DNA of 64,000 nt. Origin: Palsa-513 sp050010595. GTDB taxonomy: Bacteria; Actinomycetota; Thermoleophilia; Solirubrobacterales; Solirubrobacteraceae. This document shows, piece after piece, positions 42,765-51,338 of this stretch. Position 1 is the stretch's first letter; every line of letters begins with the position of its first letter. A program made the translations under genes and the position numbers. Where the stretch lies: positions 44,276 to 108,275 of the forward strand of contig JBEKKS010000013.1 in the NCBI GenBank assembly GCA_050010595.1, read 5' to 3'. The notes below the pieces were generated by a model that ran no database searches, was not told the DNA's origin, and saw nothing but the letters and a program-made list of their open reading frames with translations.

Positions 42765-43529
42765 ATGAATCGCATCGAGGGGAAAGCGTGCCTGGTGACC
42801 GGGGCGGCCTCTGGAATCGGCCTCGCCACGGCGCTGCGCCTGGCCTCCGAAGGCGGCAGCGTGCTCTGCGTAGACATCGACCACGACGGCGCAGAAGGCT
42901 GTGCCACGGCAATCCGGGATGCTCACGGGGAGGCGCAGGCATGGGCGGCGGACGTTGCGCAGCGCTCAGCCGTATCGGCGGCTGTCACGCGCTGCGTGGA
43001 TCTCTACGGCGCCATCGACGTGCTTGTCAACAACGCCGGCGTCAATCTCCCCGGCGTATTCCACGAAGCCGACGACAGTGTCATCGACAGGACCCTAGCT
43101 GTGAACCTCAAGGGCCAGATCTACTCCTGTCAGGCGGCGATCCCGCACATGCTGGAAGCCGGCGGCGGCAGCATCATCAACGTCTCGTCGGTCAACGGGG
43201 TAGTCGCGGAGCCGTATCTCTCGCTATACGCAGCCTCTAAGGGCGGCGTCGTGATGCTCTCGCGTGGTATCGCGCTCGACTACGCCAAAGCGGGTATCCG
43301 GTGCAACGTCGTCTGCCCCGGCTGGGTGGACACACCGATCAACCACGCTCACGCGGCACTGCTCGGAGGCTTGGAGCACGTTTACGCAACGATCGACTCC
43401 TTCCAGCCGATCGGACGTCCCGGTACCCCGGAGGAGATCGCCAACCTCGTTCTCTTTCTCGCCTCCGACGAGGCGAGCTTCATGACCGGATCGGTCATCC
43501 TCATCGACGGCGGCATGACCGCCCAGTAG
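42765..43529 (+). CDS. SDR-family oxidoreductase
   Basis: A 254-residue classical short-chain dehydrogenase. TGAASGIG binds NAD(P), Asp at the end of strand 2 (VDIDHD) suggests NAD preference, NNAG is present, and the catalytic Ser is in NVSSVNG with YAASKGG. The end has the usual GSVILIDGG. It follows the permease on the same strand. Similar SDRs oxidise sugar or polyol alcohols in catabolic loci with Gfo/Idh and zinc alcohol dehydrogenases, both encoded nearby on the other strand. Confidence 0.92.
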   Translation: MNRIEGKACLVTGAASGIGLATALRLASEGGSVLCVDIDHDGAEGCATAIRDAHGEAQAWAADVAQRSAVSAAVTRCVDLYGAIDVLVNNAGVNLPGVFHEADDSVIDRTLAVNLKGQIYSCQAAIPHMLEAGGGSIINVSSVNGVVAEPYLSLYAASKGGVVMLSRGIALDYAKAGIRCNVVCPGWVDTPINHAHAALLGGLEHVYATIDSFQPIGRPGTPEEIANLVLFLASDEASFMTGSVILIDGGMTAQ

Positions 43530-43558
43530 CGGCCCGCGGGTCGTGCTGGGGGAGCGAT

Positions 43559-44656
43559 CTAACGGATTCTCCCCTCGTGGATGCAGAAATCGTGGTAGCT
43601 GCGTGGCTCGTCGGCGGCGGCATCGAGATACGGCAGCCCCGTTGAGGCTCGTACGACGAGTTGGGCGCCAGTCACGTGCCGGCCGCCGATCGACTGGCCG
43701 TCGATGGCGGCGGTGAGGAATCGGGCGGCACGCCGGCCGATCTCGCTGAGGCACATGTCGACCGTGGTCAGTGGCGGCCGCGCGGCACGCGCGATCAGTG
43801 CCCAGTTGTCGGTGCCGACCACCGCCACCTCGTCGGGCACGTTCACCTTCGCCTCGGTTAGGGCATCGATGACGCCGCGGGCGATGAGATCGCTCCCGCA
43901 GTAGATCCCATCGACATCCCGATGCTCGCTGAGAAGGCGCGCGGCCGCCTGGCGGCCCCACGACTCGCTCCAATCGCCGGTGCGGATGTCGCCGAGAACG
44001 CCGAGGCCATGCTCGCCCAGATACCCGGCGAACCCGGCGGCCCGGCTGCTGACTGCGTGAAAGTCGGGCGGCCCGGTGATGTGTGCGATCCGGCGACGGC
44101 CCACGTCGAGTAGGTGCGCGGCGGCGAGTCGGCCGGCACCGTGGTCGTCGACCATCACCGAACAGTCGGCCGGATCTGTCGACGGCGTGTGGGCGTAGAC
44201 GACGGGGAAGGGGAGGCTCGTCGCGATCGGCGGCCGCGGGTTCGAGCAGCGACCGGTGACGATTAGTCCGTCGATGCGACGCCCGAGCAGCGTTGCCAGA
44301 TGCTGCTGCTCACGCCGCGCATCGCCTCGGCTGTCGCACATGATCACCGAGAGCTCGCCCGACCCCAGGGCATCCTCGGCGCCGGCCATGACCGGGCCGC
44401 TGAAGCGACCGAAACTGTCGGATGTGATCAGACCGACGGTGAAGCTCCGCCGCCCGAAGATGCCTCGGACCAGCTCGTTTGGGCGGTAGCCGAGTCGTTC
44501 GCTGGCGTCGAGCACCCGCTCGATCGTCTGCGGGCGCAGTGTGCCCCGCTGGTTGAGCGCCTTCGAGGCAGTGCCCGGCGAGACGCCGGCGAGCTCGGCC
44601 ACGTCGCGAATCGTCGCCGGGCGCTGGAGGTGCTGCGGTGGTCTTGCTGTGCTCAC
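43559..44656 (-). CDS. LacI-family transcriptional regulator
   Basis: A 365-residue regulator. The N-terminal HTH with hinge reads ATIRDVAELAGVSPGTASKALNQ and continues to RLGYRPNELVRG. A periplasmic-binding-protein-like sensor domain follows (about 70-345), with VGLITSDSFGRFSG, VVYAHTPSTDP, GRRRIAHITGP and VGTDNWALIARAARPPLTTVDM. It converges on the SDR gene and heads in the same direction as the two dehydrogenase genes. By position it should control the permease-SDR unit and the 44.8-46.8 kb operon. Its inducer is probably a small carbohydrate or polyol. Confidence 0.93.
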   Translation of the reverse strand: MSTARPPQHLQRPATIRDVAELAGVSPGTASKALNQRGTLRPQTIERVLDASERLGYRPNELVRGIFGRRSFTVGLITSDSFGRFSGPVMAGAEDALGSGELSVIMCDSRGDARREQQHLATLLGRRIDGLIVTGRCSNPRPPIATSLPFPVVYAHTPSTDPADCSVMVDDHGAGRLAAAHLLDVGRRRIAHITGPPDFHAVSSRAAGFAGYLGEHGLGVLGDIRTGDWSESWGRQAAARLLSEHRDVDGIYCGSDLIARGVIDALTEAKVNVPDEVAVVGTDNWALIARAARPPLTTVDMCLSEIGRRAARFLTAAIDGQSIGGRHVTGAQLVVRASTGLPYLDAAADEPRSYHDFCIHEGRIR

Positions 44657-44768
44657 GGAGCCGTTCGCGCGCGAATGTAGTCGGGCGACGCAGCTACGCT
44701 ACCGATCGCTGCCGGACTTAACGGCGGTGAGCAACGACTGCTCCTGGGCTCGGCGGACGCCCCGCCGC

Positions 44769-45752
44769 TCAGGTCATCACGCGCACGCCGTCGTCGAACG
44801 AGCGCACGGAGGCGATGGCCAGTTCCACCGCCCGGCGACCCGAGCGGGCGTGAATCGGTGGCTCGTCCCCGGCGCGGAGCGCGGTGAGTATGTCCTCGAC
44901 ATGGCGGTCGAACGTGTTGGTGAACGTACGGCCGAGGTCGTTGAAGTATCCGGGGCGCCACACCCGGTAGGTCTCCTCGCCCGCCTTCGAGAGCATGAGC
45001 TCCTGGACGGTGTCTCGGATCACGGCCCGTCCCCGCGTTCCGTTGATCTCGATGTACTGAGTGTCGGGGTAGGCGTATGAGGAGTCATAGCTGCCGACGA
45101 GGCTCCCGAGCGCGCGGCTCGCGAACTGCACGGCGATCACTACCGTGTTGTAGGCGGTCTCGTCGGTCTTGTTGGTCATCTCGGCCATGACCGAGGAGAT
45201 GGGCCCGGCGAGGTGCTCGAGCATGTCAAAACCGTGACACTGGGTCTCGACGAGATTGCGGTGAGGGCTGGCGCCCGGGTTGGCCTCACCGCCGAAGCGC
45301 CAGGTTACATGGACGATCTCGCCCAGCTCGCCGGACTCGATCGCCCGGTGGGCCCGCTGGACCGCCTCGGCGTAGCGGTGATTGAAATTGATCGCAAAGA
45401 ACAGGCCGCGCTGCGCCGCCTCCTCGATCAACTGGTCGGCTTCGTCGAGGTTGAAGACGAGCGGCTTCTCGACCAGCAGCGCAACATCGTGGCGGATCAG
45501 CTCCAGCGTCGGCTGGAAGTGACCCTCGTTCGGCAGGCTCACAGTGACGAGATCCGGCCGCGCTTCGGCCAGCATCTGCTCGATGTCCGTATAGGCGGTG
45601 GTGCCGTAGGCAGCGGCGCGGCGTGCGACGCGGTCAGGCGTGCGTCCCACGATCGCCACAAGCTCTGTGTCGGGGCGGCCGGCGAAGATCCGAGCGTGCT
45701 GCTCCCCCCATCCACCGGCTCCAACCACCGCTACCCGTAGCGGGGCCGTCAT
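44769..45752 (-). CDS. Gfo/Idh/MocA-family oxidoreductase
   Basis: A 327-residue two-domain dehydrogenase. The Rossmann start is VAVVGAGGWGEQH, the conserved EKP triad occurs in LLVEKPLVFN, and the C-terminal alpha/beta domain includes HVTWRFGGEANPGASPHRNLVETQCHGFDMLEHL. There the His pair serves catalysis. Family members oxidise or reduce sugars and inositols with NAD(P). Its start overlaps the zinc dehydrogenase stop by 4 bp, so the two enzymes probably act in sequence. Exact sugar unknown. Confidence 0.92.
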   Translation of the reverse strand: MTAPLRVAVVGAGGWGEQHARIFAGRPDTELVAIVGRTPDRVARRAAAYGTTAYTDIEQMLAEARPDLVTVSLPNEGHFQPTLELIRHDVALLVEKPLVFNLDEADQLIEEAAQRGLFFAINFNHRYAEAVQRAHRAIESGELGEIVHVTWRFGGEANPGASPHRNLVETQCHGFDMLEHLAGPISSVMAEMTNKTDETAYNTVVIAVQFASRALGSLVGSYDSSYAYPDTQYIEINGTRGRAVIRDTVQELMLSKAGEETYRVWRPGYFNDLGRTFTNTFDRHVEDILTALRAGDEPPIHARSGRRAVELAIASVRSFDDGVRVMT

Positions 45753-46762
45753 GCCGGCTCGCCCACGACGACGACCTTGCCCGTCTCGCCGGCCAGGAAG
45801 AGATCGAACGCCTCACCGATCTGGCTGCGAGGCATCTGGTGGGTAATGATCTGGCCGAAGTACTCGCGGTTGGCAAGCAGTAGCGCGAGGTTGTCTGCCA
45901 TCTCGCTGTAGCGGAAGTACTCGCTGCCCATGACGGTGCGCTCGGTCGCGATCAGGTCGGGCGAGACGGTCAGGCTTAGGCCCTCGCCATGTCCGACGCA
46001 GGCCAGGACCCCGCGTTTGCCAAGCAGTCCGATGATGCTTTCACGGACCGCCGTCTTTCCGGTCGAGTCGACTGCGGCGTCGATGTCCGGTAGCTCGGCG
46101 AGGGCGTCCGGCTGGCGGACGTCGACCGGAATCCCTCCGAGCGACTGCGCGAACCGCAGGCGCCAGGGCGAGATGTCGCTGATGTAGACGGGGAAGTCGG
46201 AGCCGAAGCGCGTCTTGGCCATCGCCAGGACGCCGAGACCGATCGGCCCGGCGCCGGCGCAGAAGAGGCTCTCGACGTCCTCGCGGATGCGCGCGATGCG
46301 CCCCAGCGCGTGGCCACCGGTCCCCATGACGTCCAGCAGAAGGGTCGCCTCCGGCGCGGAAAGATCGTCGGGGACGGGGAAGAAGTTGCTCTCGTGGACA
46401 AGCTCGAACGGCCCGTAGCCGCCGTCAGCGGTGAAGCCCATGTCATTGCGCTTGGCGAAGCACTGGTTCGTGTGCCCGGCGCGACAACTGCGGCAGGTTC
46501 CGCAGTAATCCATCAGAAACACGGCCCCGCGGGCGCCCGCGGACGTGTTCGTCCCCTCCCCGGTGGCGATCACCGTTCCGGCCGCCTCGTGGCCGGGGAC
46601 GCATTCGGATCCTTCGTAGTACTGCTCGCGATCCGTCCCGCAAATGGCGTTGGCCTCGACAGACAGCAGGAGCTGGCCTGGGCCAGGGTCCGGATATTCG
46701 CGGTCGGCGAACACGATCTTTCCTTCGCCGACGAAGCGCGGAGCGCTGGCTTGATGTGGCAT
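45749..46762 (-). CDS. Zinc-dependent alcohol/polyol dehydrogenase
   Basis: A 337-residue MDR-family enzyme from ATG 46762, with GGAGGA upstream; a farther ATG at 46831 lacks a site and lies in the operator. Catalytic zinc ligands are in ICGTD and GHEAAG. The structural-zinc lobe is DYCGTCRSCRAGHTNQC. The cofactor loop reads CAGAGPIGLGVLAMAK. It resembles sorbitol/threonine-dehydrogenase-like enzymes. First gene of a two-gene operon with the Gfo/Idh protein, under the palindromic site at 46824-46837, so oxidation of a hydroxylated carbon source is likely. Confidence 0.9.
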   Translation of the reverse strand: MPHQASAPRFVGEGKIVFADREYPDPGPGQLLLSVEANAICGTDREQYYEGSECVPGHEAAGTVIATGEGTNTSAGARGAVFLMDYCGTCRSCRAGHTNQCFAKRNDMGFTADGGYGPFELVHESNFFPVPDDLSAPEATLLLDVMGTGGHALGRIARIREDVESLFCAGAGPIGLGVLAMAKTRFGSDFPVYISDISPWRLRFAQSLGGIPVDVRQPDALAELPDIDAAVDSTGKTAVRESIIGLLGKRGVLACVGHGEGLSLTVSPDLIATERTVMGSEYFRYSEMADNLALLLANREYFGQIITHQMPRSQIGEAFDLFLAGETGKVVVVGEPA

Positions 46763-47073
46763 TGGTTCCTCCGCTGATTGCCGAGTCCCGAACGGGCCGG
46801 CCGCCGGGTCGGCGACCGGTGTCGGAAACATGTTTCCAGCACAATAGCGTCAGCTTCGCCCGCTCGTCGCTCGGTACTTCCGAACGTCGTGCGACCGCTG
46901 CGAGTCCGTGCCCGGTAAGGGAGGCTGGCGTGAGCCGCCGCGGCGCAGCGGGGGCGAGGTCGCACGTGAACCGGTGGCGCCACCACTACGGGCGCGGGAC
47001 CAGGCACGCCTGCCTATCGCGCCTTACGAGCGCGCGGCTTGCATGGCGTTCGCTTGGTGTCGGACGACGCCTG
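46763..47073. other. 311-bp intergenic region with palindromic operator
   Basis: Nothing coding is convincing. The only notable element is the palindrome at 46824-46837 ahead of the zinc dehydrogenase. The remaining bases up to the toxin gene end show no repeat or hairpin I can support. Confidence 0.6.
46824..46837. promoter_or_regulatory. Perfect palindrome upstream of the dehydrogenase operon (candidate LacI-type operator)
   Basis: GGAAACATGTTTCC is a 14-bp perfect palindrome 61 bp before the zinc-dehydrogenase start. Operators of LacI-family proteins are AT-flanked palindromes of this size, and a LacI gene lies 2.2 kb away in the same cluster. Palindromes of this composition are rare by chance in such GC-rich DNA. 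Confidence 0.6.
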
Positions 47074-47478
47074 CTAGGGCGAGTCGATGACCGTGATGCC
47101 GGGCTCGCAACTAGCGGCGCGGAGGAGTTTGTCGTCGAAGGAGACGATCGTGGATCCGGTCTGTTTGGCGGTCGCGAGACAGTAGGCGTCGGGAAGGCTG
47201 ATCGGGTGTCGGCCGCGGAGTCTCGCGGCGCCTACGGCGGTCGTCTCGCTCGGTTGATGGGCGCTGATGCCGAGCGCGGCGATTGCTTCGCGCGCAGCAG
47301 CGAGCTTCGTCGCGTCAGCTGCGGGGGCGACGAGCACCTCGCTCAGGTTCACGATGCTGATCAGCCGTGTGTCGCCGTGTTCGTTCCAGCTCTCAAACAG
47401 GGTGTGCGCTTCGTGGTGATGGGCGTCGTTGGCGTCGAGCGCACCGATTACGACGTCGGCGTCTAGCAGCAGCTTCAC
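47074..47478 (-). CDS. PIN-domain ribonuclease toxin (VapC-like)
   Basis: A 134-residue PIN-domain protein. The acidic metal-binding set is visible: Asp7 in LLLDADVVIGAL, Glu in NLSEVLVAP, Asp in LPDAYCLATA and Asp in SFDDKLL. Its ATG overlaps the antitoxin stop by 4 bp, the standard toxin-after-antitoxin layout. VapC toxins cut tRNA or rRNA. A tRNA-Thr gene lies about 540 bp away on the same strand, but no link is shown. The complete set of acidic residues suggests an active enzyme. Confidence 0.9.
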   Translation of the reverse strand: MKLLLDADVVIGALDANDAHHHEAHTLFESWNEHGDTRLISIVNLSEVLVAPAADATKLAAAREAIAALGISAHQPSETTAVGAARLRGRHPISLPDAYCLATAKQTGSTIVSFDDKLLRAASCEPGITVIDSP

Positions 47479-47696
47479 CGCAGTTCGTCTTCGGCGTCGA
47501 GACGGGCGAGGTAGTCCGGCGGGTAGCTGCCGGTGAGGGCGCCAAACGCGTCCTCGAAGGTGAGTGTGCTACGGCGCACGCGAAGCTCACCGTCACCCAG
47601 TGGCTCGACCACGACCTGCTCGCCCGCGCGCAAACCGGACTCCTCGAGTGCCGCCACGGGGATCGTGACCTGGTTTTTCGTGGAGATACGAGACAT
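47475..47696 (-). CDS. AbrB/SpoVT-type antitoxin (VapB-like)
   Basis: A 73-residue antitoxin with the swapped-hairpin AbrB DNA-binding domain: ISTKNQVTIPVAALEESGLRAGEQVVVEPLGDGELRV. An acidic/aromatic tail (EDAFGALTGSYPPDYLARLDAEDELR) should wrap the toxin. Its start lies directly against an inverted repeat at 47698-47718, the expected site of autorepression by the pair. Translationally coupled to the PIN toxin. Confidence 0.9.
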   Translation of the reverse strand: MSRISTKNQVTIPVAALEESGLRAGEQVVVEPLGDGELRVRRSTLTFEDAFGALTGSYPPDYLARLDAEDELR

Positions 47697-48019
47697 GCCT
47701 TTACCTTAGCGGTAAAGGATCTCGCGGTCAACATCCGACGGATTGGCCGCCTTCAGCGCGTGGCACCTCGTGGAGGCACCTCGTGGAGGCACTTCATCGT
47801 GGGCTGGACGTCGGGTTGGCCCATCCAACCCTGGCAGCGGCGGATCTCTGCTTTGGCCAACCGCAGCCGGTGGGGATCTGTGCGGTCGAGCGGTGCGATT
47901 GCGGCGGCGGCGCAGCGCTGACGCGTCGAGGTAGCTGCCAGTCAGCTGATGAAGAAGGGGTCGTCGTCGCCGGCGAAAGGGGCCCTGGCGCCGAGTCCCA
48001 GCTTTGCGGCCCTTTCCGA
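47697..48019. other. 323-bp intergenic region with short tandem repeats
   Basis: Apart from the inverted repeat near 47700 it holds a 13-bp unit GGCACCTCGTGGA repeated directly at 47762-47774 and 47775-47787, with a third, imperfect start at 47788. No gene is convincing. The right end leads into the tRNA gene. Confidence 0.5.
47698..47718. promoter_or_regulatory. Inverted repeat at the antitoxin start (autorepression site)
   Basis: CCTTTACC (47698-47705) and GGTAAAGG (47711-47718) are perfect 8-bp arms spaced 5 bp. They end one base from the antitoxin ATG, the usual position for binding by an AbrB-type antitoxin with its toxin. Confidence 0.7.
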
Positions 48020-48092
<73 letters not shown>

Positions 48093-48121
48093 GTTGCGCG
48101 AATGCTAGCTGCGGCGAGCGT

Positions 48122-48316
48122 TCAGCGGCCGGGCTGACCGTCTGCGTGCGCGCTCGTCGTCAGCGTACTCGGCGAAGTCTGCGTTGCCGCGCTGCTCGCA
48201 GCGGCGTCCGCGCCGAGGCTGAAGACTCCGAGCCCGCCGGCTAGCGCGGCTAGGAGCATGCGGCGCAGTGGGGGGCGCTGGCCCGTGTCGGGTGCCACGA
48301 TCGTCTTCATCGGCAC
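48122..48316 (-). CDS. Possible small exported peptide (doubtful)
   Basis: A 64-residue frame with a hydrophobic stretch at about 20-42 (MLLAALAGGLGVFSLG) after a short basic lead, then a Ser/Thr/Ala-rich tail. That would suit a secreted or membrane peptide. There is no clear ribosome site and the flanking frames are also open, so it may be chance. It lies between the tRNA and the stress-protein gene on the same strand as both. Confidence 0.3.
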   Translation of the reverse strand: MPMKTIVAPDTGQRPPLRRMLLAALAGGLGVFSLGADAAASSAATQTSPSTLTTSAHADGQPGR

Positions 48317-48457
48317 AATCAGTGTTGCGCTCCAGTGTTAAGTGGCGGCTAACTTGCGTGAAGCCGTGCATAAGGAGGAGCTCGCTCGTCGGCTGTGACT
48401 GGTGGCGGTGCGATTTCCGCTGGATCCGCGCTCCCGCGGGCGGCTGCGTGTCCTGAC

Positions 48458-48877
48458 TCAGCTGTGCGGCACCACTAGGACCGGGCAGGGCGAGACGTGC
48501 AGGAGCCGCTGCGCGACGCTCCCGAGTAGCAGGCCAACGAGCACGGTGTGCCCGCGTGAGCCGATCACGATCAGGTCCGCGCCCTCTTCCTTCGCCACCT
48601 CCGCGATGGTGTGTGCCGCCCCGTTCATGCCGCCCTCGACGATCTTGACGCTCGCCTCGATGCCGGCATCGCCGAGCTCGGCGATCTGCGTGTTGACCTT
48701 CGCTTGGCGGGACTCGTCGTCGTAGGCGACCGCAGCCGTGCCTTTGGCGATCAGGTACTCGACCGAGTGAACTGCAATCAGCTTTGCCTTGTCCTGCGCC
48801 GCGATTGAGCGCGCGAGCGCCAGGGCGCGGTCCGCACCGTCTGATGCGTCGGTAGCCCAGATGATCGTCTTGAACAA
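48458..48877 (-). CDS. Universal stress protein (UspA family)
   Basis: A 139-residue Usp domain, read from TTG 48877 with AAGGGG upstream; the frame further upstream lacks similarity. It opens FKTIIWATDASDGADRALALA. The ATP-binding loop is GSRGHTVLVGLLLGS, and the end HVSPCPVLVVP fits G-2x-G-9x-G-(S/T) binders. Usp proteins appear under growth arrest and stress and bind ATP as dimers. It diverges from the glutamine-synthetase-like gene with 187 bp between starts. Confidence 0.9.
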   Translation of the reverse strand: MFKTIIWATDASDGADRALALARSIAAQDKAKLIAVHSVEYLIAKGTAAVAYDDESRQAKVNTQIAELGDAGIEASVKIVEGGMNGAAHTIAEVAKEEGADLIVIGSRGHTVLVGLLLGSVAQRLLHVSPCPVLVVPHS

Positions 48878-48924
48878 CGCACACCCCCTTCGGTTGGGCG
48901 ACGTTTGACGTCGCGAGAACAAAT

Positions 48925-48943
48925 AGGTAGGGCGACCATACCT
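48925..48943. promoter_or_regulatory. Inverted repeat between Usp and glutamine-synthetase-like gene (weak candidate operator)
   Basis: AGGTA (48925-48929) and TACCT (48939-48943) form 5-bp arms with a 9-bp spacer. They follow a TTGACG (48905-48910) that could be a -35 box for the rightward operon. It might be bound by the GntR regulator encoded in that operon. The arms are short, so chance is possible. Confidence 0.3.
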
Positions 48944-49064
48944 CTGAATGGGGGCGCAGTGGAAGAGGAAGGCGTGCTTCGCCTATCCGGGTTTTCTACG
49001 GATTCGCGCTGGCAGCGGCCGTGCGGGCTGCCTCTATGGCGCGAGTCCTATACCTTCACCGATT

Positions 49065-50393
49065 GTGACGCTCGAGGAGTTGCGCCAGGAGGTCGAGCGG
49101 GGCGCGATCGACACGGTTCTGCTCGCGCTGACCGACATGCAGGGACGCCTGATGGGCAAGCGGATGCACGCCCGTCATTTCGTCGACGACGTCGCCGAGC
49201 ACGGGGCCGAGGGGTGCAACTACCTGCTCGCAGTCGACGTCGACATGGCTCCCGTCGCGGGTTATGCGATGGCCTCGTGGGAGCGCGGCTACGGCGACTT
49301 CCTGCTGCGCCCCGACCTCGACACGCTGCGCCCTGTCCCCTGGCAGGAGGCGACCGCTGTCTGCATCGCCGACGTCGCCTGGCTCGACGGCTCGGACGTC
49401 CTTGCCTCGCCGCGCCAGATCCTGCGCCGCCAGCTGGCGCGCCTCGCGCAGCGCGGCTGGAGCGCGAACGCCGGGACCGAGCTCGAGTTCATCGTCCACC
49501 GCGACAGCTACGAGGAGGCCTGGCGCAAGGGCTACCGTGAGCTCGTCCCGGCGAACCTCTACAACGTCGACTACTCCCTTCTGGGCACCGCCCGCGTCGA
49601 GCCGCTGATCCGCCGGATCCGCAACTCGATGGCCGCTGCCGGCCTCGTGGTCGAGGACTCCAAGGGCGAGTGCAACTTCGGCCAGCACGAGATCAACTTC
49701 CGCTACTCGAACGCCCTCAGGACGGCCGACGAGCACGTGATCTACAAGAACGGTGCGAAGGAGATCGCGGCCGAAGAGGGGATGTCGATCACCTTCATGG
49801 CCAAGCTCAACGAGCGCGAGGGGAACTCGTGCCACATCCACTTCTCGCTCGCCGACGCCGACGGGCCGCTGTTCGCCCGCGATTCGAAGCTGTTCGAGTC
49901 GTTTCTCGCCGGTCAGCTCGCCGCGCTGCGGGAGCTGACGCTGCTGCTCGCGCCGAACATCAACTCCTACAAGCGCTATGCGCCGGGATCGTTCGCGCCG
50001 ACCGCTGTCGCCTGGGGGCGCGACAACCGCACCTGCTCGCTGCGCGTCGTCGGCGAAGGAAGCTCTTTGCGCTTCGAGAACCGGGTTGGCGGGGCCGACC
50101 TGAATCCCTACCTCGCGCTGTCGGCGATCGTCGCCGCCGGCCTGCACGGCGTCGAGGCCGGGCTTGAGCTCGAGCCCGTCTTCGAGGGTGACGCCTACAG
50201 CGCCGCCGAGTTGCCGCGTGTCCCGCACTCGCTGCGCGACGCTCGCGATCTGTTCGCGGGCTCGCAGATCGCCAGCGCGGCGTTTGGTGAAGAGGTTGTC
50301 GCGCACTACGTCAATGCTGCCGACGTCGAGCTCGCCGCGTTCGGGCGCGCGGTGACCGACTGGGAGCTGTTCCGAGGCTTCGAGCGGCTGTGA
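49065..50393 (+). CDS. Glutamine synthetase-like enzyme (PuuA/GlnA3/4-type gamma-glutamyl-amine ligase)
   Basis: A 442-residue enzyme from GTG 49065 (VTLEELRQEVERG). Glutamate ligands and ATP-site motifs are in AGTELEFIV, GECNFGQHEINFRY, GNSCHIHFSL, INSYKRYAPGSFAPT and the NRVGGADLNPYLALSAI segment. It lacks the adenylylation-site motif of true GlnA. It belongs to the branch that couples glutamate to amines (polyamines, ethanolamine, isopropylamine). A GntR regulator (GTGA overlap), aldehyde dehydrogenase and SDR follow in the same direction, supporting an amine-degradation pathway. Confidence 0.88.
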   Translation: MTLEELRQEVERGAIDTVLLALTDMQGRLMGKRMHARHFVDDVAEHGAEGCNYLLAVDVDMAPVAGYAMASWERGYGDFLLRPDLDTLRPVPWQEATAVCIADVAWLDGSDVLASPRQILRRQLARLAQRGWSANAGTELEFIVHRDSYEEAWRKGYRELVPANLYNVDYSLLGTARVEPLIRRIRNSMAAAGLVVEDSKGECNFGQHEINFRYSNALRTADEHVIYKNGAKEIAAEEGMSITFMAKLNEREGNSCHIHFSLADADGPLFARDSKLFESFLAGQLAALRELTLLLAPNINSYKRYAPGSFAPTAVAWGRDNRTCSLRVVGEGSSLRFENRVGGADLNPYLALSAIVAAGLHGVEAGLELEPVFEGDAYSAAELPRVPHSLRDARDLFAGSQIASAAFGEEVVAHYVNAADVELAAFGRAVTDWELFRGFERL

Positions 50394-51133
50394 GCGCCGT
50401 CGTTCCGGAGGAGAAGGTCTCGCCGGCGAGCCCGGACGAGGTCGTCTTCGCCCCGGTCCACTCGCAGACGGCGTTCGAGGAGACGGTCGACAGGCTGGGT
50501 ACGGCGATCCGCCTTGGCCTGCTCCCTCCAGGCACGCGCCTGCCCGCAGAGCGTGAGCTCTGCGCGCGCCTCGGGATCGCGCGATCGACGCTTCGGCAGG
50601 CGTTGACTGCGCTCGCGCAGAGCGGCGTGCTGCACGCCGTTCGCGGGCGCGGCGGTGGGACCTTCGTTGCCGACCCTCAGCCGCCGAACGATCCACCCTC
50701 GGCCGAGCTGCTCGCGAACTGGCGCGAAGTCGCGGACAACCGCCTCGCCGTCGAGGTCGGAATCGCGATGCTCGCGGCGGAGCGGGCGACGAGCGCACAG
50801 ATCGAGCGCCTCGACGCGCTCGTTGACGCGATGCACATCCAGCTCGACGATTACCCGGCCTACCGCCAGAGCGACGTCCTATTCCACGTCGGGCTGGCAG
50901 AGTGCACAGGCAGTCAGCGGCTGATCGCGGCGATGACGCAGACCCAGGGCGAGATGACCGGCCTGATCGAGGCCATCTCGCATCCGCGTGAGGTCCTGCT
51001 CTCGTCAAACCGGCAGCACCGGCGCATCGTCGAGGCGCTTCGCGACCACAACGGCGCGCGCGCGGCACGCGCGCTCGCCGATCAGGCGCGCGCCACCGAG
51101 CACGTCCTGGCGGGGCTCCTCCCGGGGGGTTGA
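50390..51133 (+). CDS. FadR/GntR-family regulator (FCD domain)
   Basis: A 247-residue regulator starting at GTG 50390, overlapping the ligase stop. The winged HTH (about 30-98) reads LPAERELCARLGIARSTLRQALTALAQSGVL then RGRGGGTFV. The C-terminal all-helical FCD domain (about 110-240) carries metal-binding residues such as Asp in DVLFHVGLAE and His in NRQHRRIVEAL. It probably represses this operon until an amine or aldehyde intermediate binds. Candidate operators nearby are listed separately. Confidence 0.92.
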   Translation: MSAVVPEEKVSPASPDEVVFAPVHSQTAFEETVDRLGTAIRLGLLPPGTRLPAERELCARLGIARSTLRQALTALAQSGVLHAVRGRGGGTFVADPQPPNDPPSAELLANWREVADNRLAVEVGIAMLAAERATSAQIERLDALVDAMHIQLDDYPAYRQSDVLFHVGLAECTGSQRLIAAMTQTQGEMTGLIEAISHPREVLLSSNRQHRRIVEALRDHNGARAARALADQARATEHVLAGLLPGG

Positions 51134-51159
51134 CGCTGGCCCCCTGCTGGGCATATGGT
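51130..51159 (+). promoter_or_regulatory. Possible promoter for the aldehyde dehydrogenase-SDR pair
   Basis: TTGACG (51130-51135), 18 bp, then TATGGT (51154-51159). It lies at the end of the GntR gene, giving a 5' leader of about 170 nt before GTG 51339. The match is fair and other promoters are possible. Confidence 0.45.
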
Positions 51160-51238
51160 GCGACGGCTAAGGACGGACTTTCAGACCATTTCTCCGGGAG
51201 CGATACGAATGGCGACGGCAGGAGCCCTCGGCAGCGAA

Positions 51239-51280
51239 AGTGTCGCTCGCGAGGGTCAGTTACGCGCGCGAGCTGACACT
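51239..51280. other. 13-bp stem-loop in the aldehyde dehydrogenase leader
   Basis: AGTGTCGCTCGCG (51239-51251) pairs with CGCGAGCTGACACT (51267-51280), with one bulged T and a 15-nt loop. It lies 58 bp before the start codon in the leader between GntR and aldehyde dehydrogenase, so it may act in RNA (attenuation or stability) or mark a regulator-binding site. Confidence 0.45.
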
Positions 51281-51338
51281 GCTCGGCGCCGACGAGACCT
51301 CGAGCTTCACGGGACGGGAGAGGCGGTAGCACCAGCGC

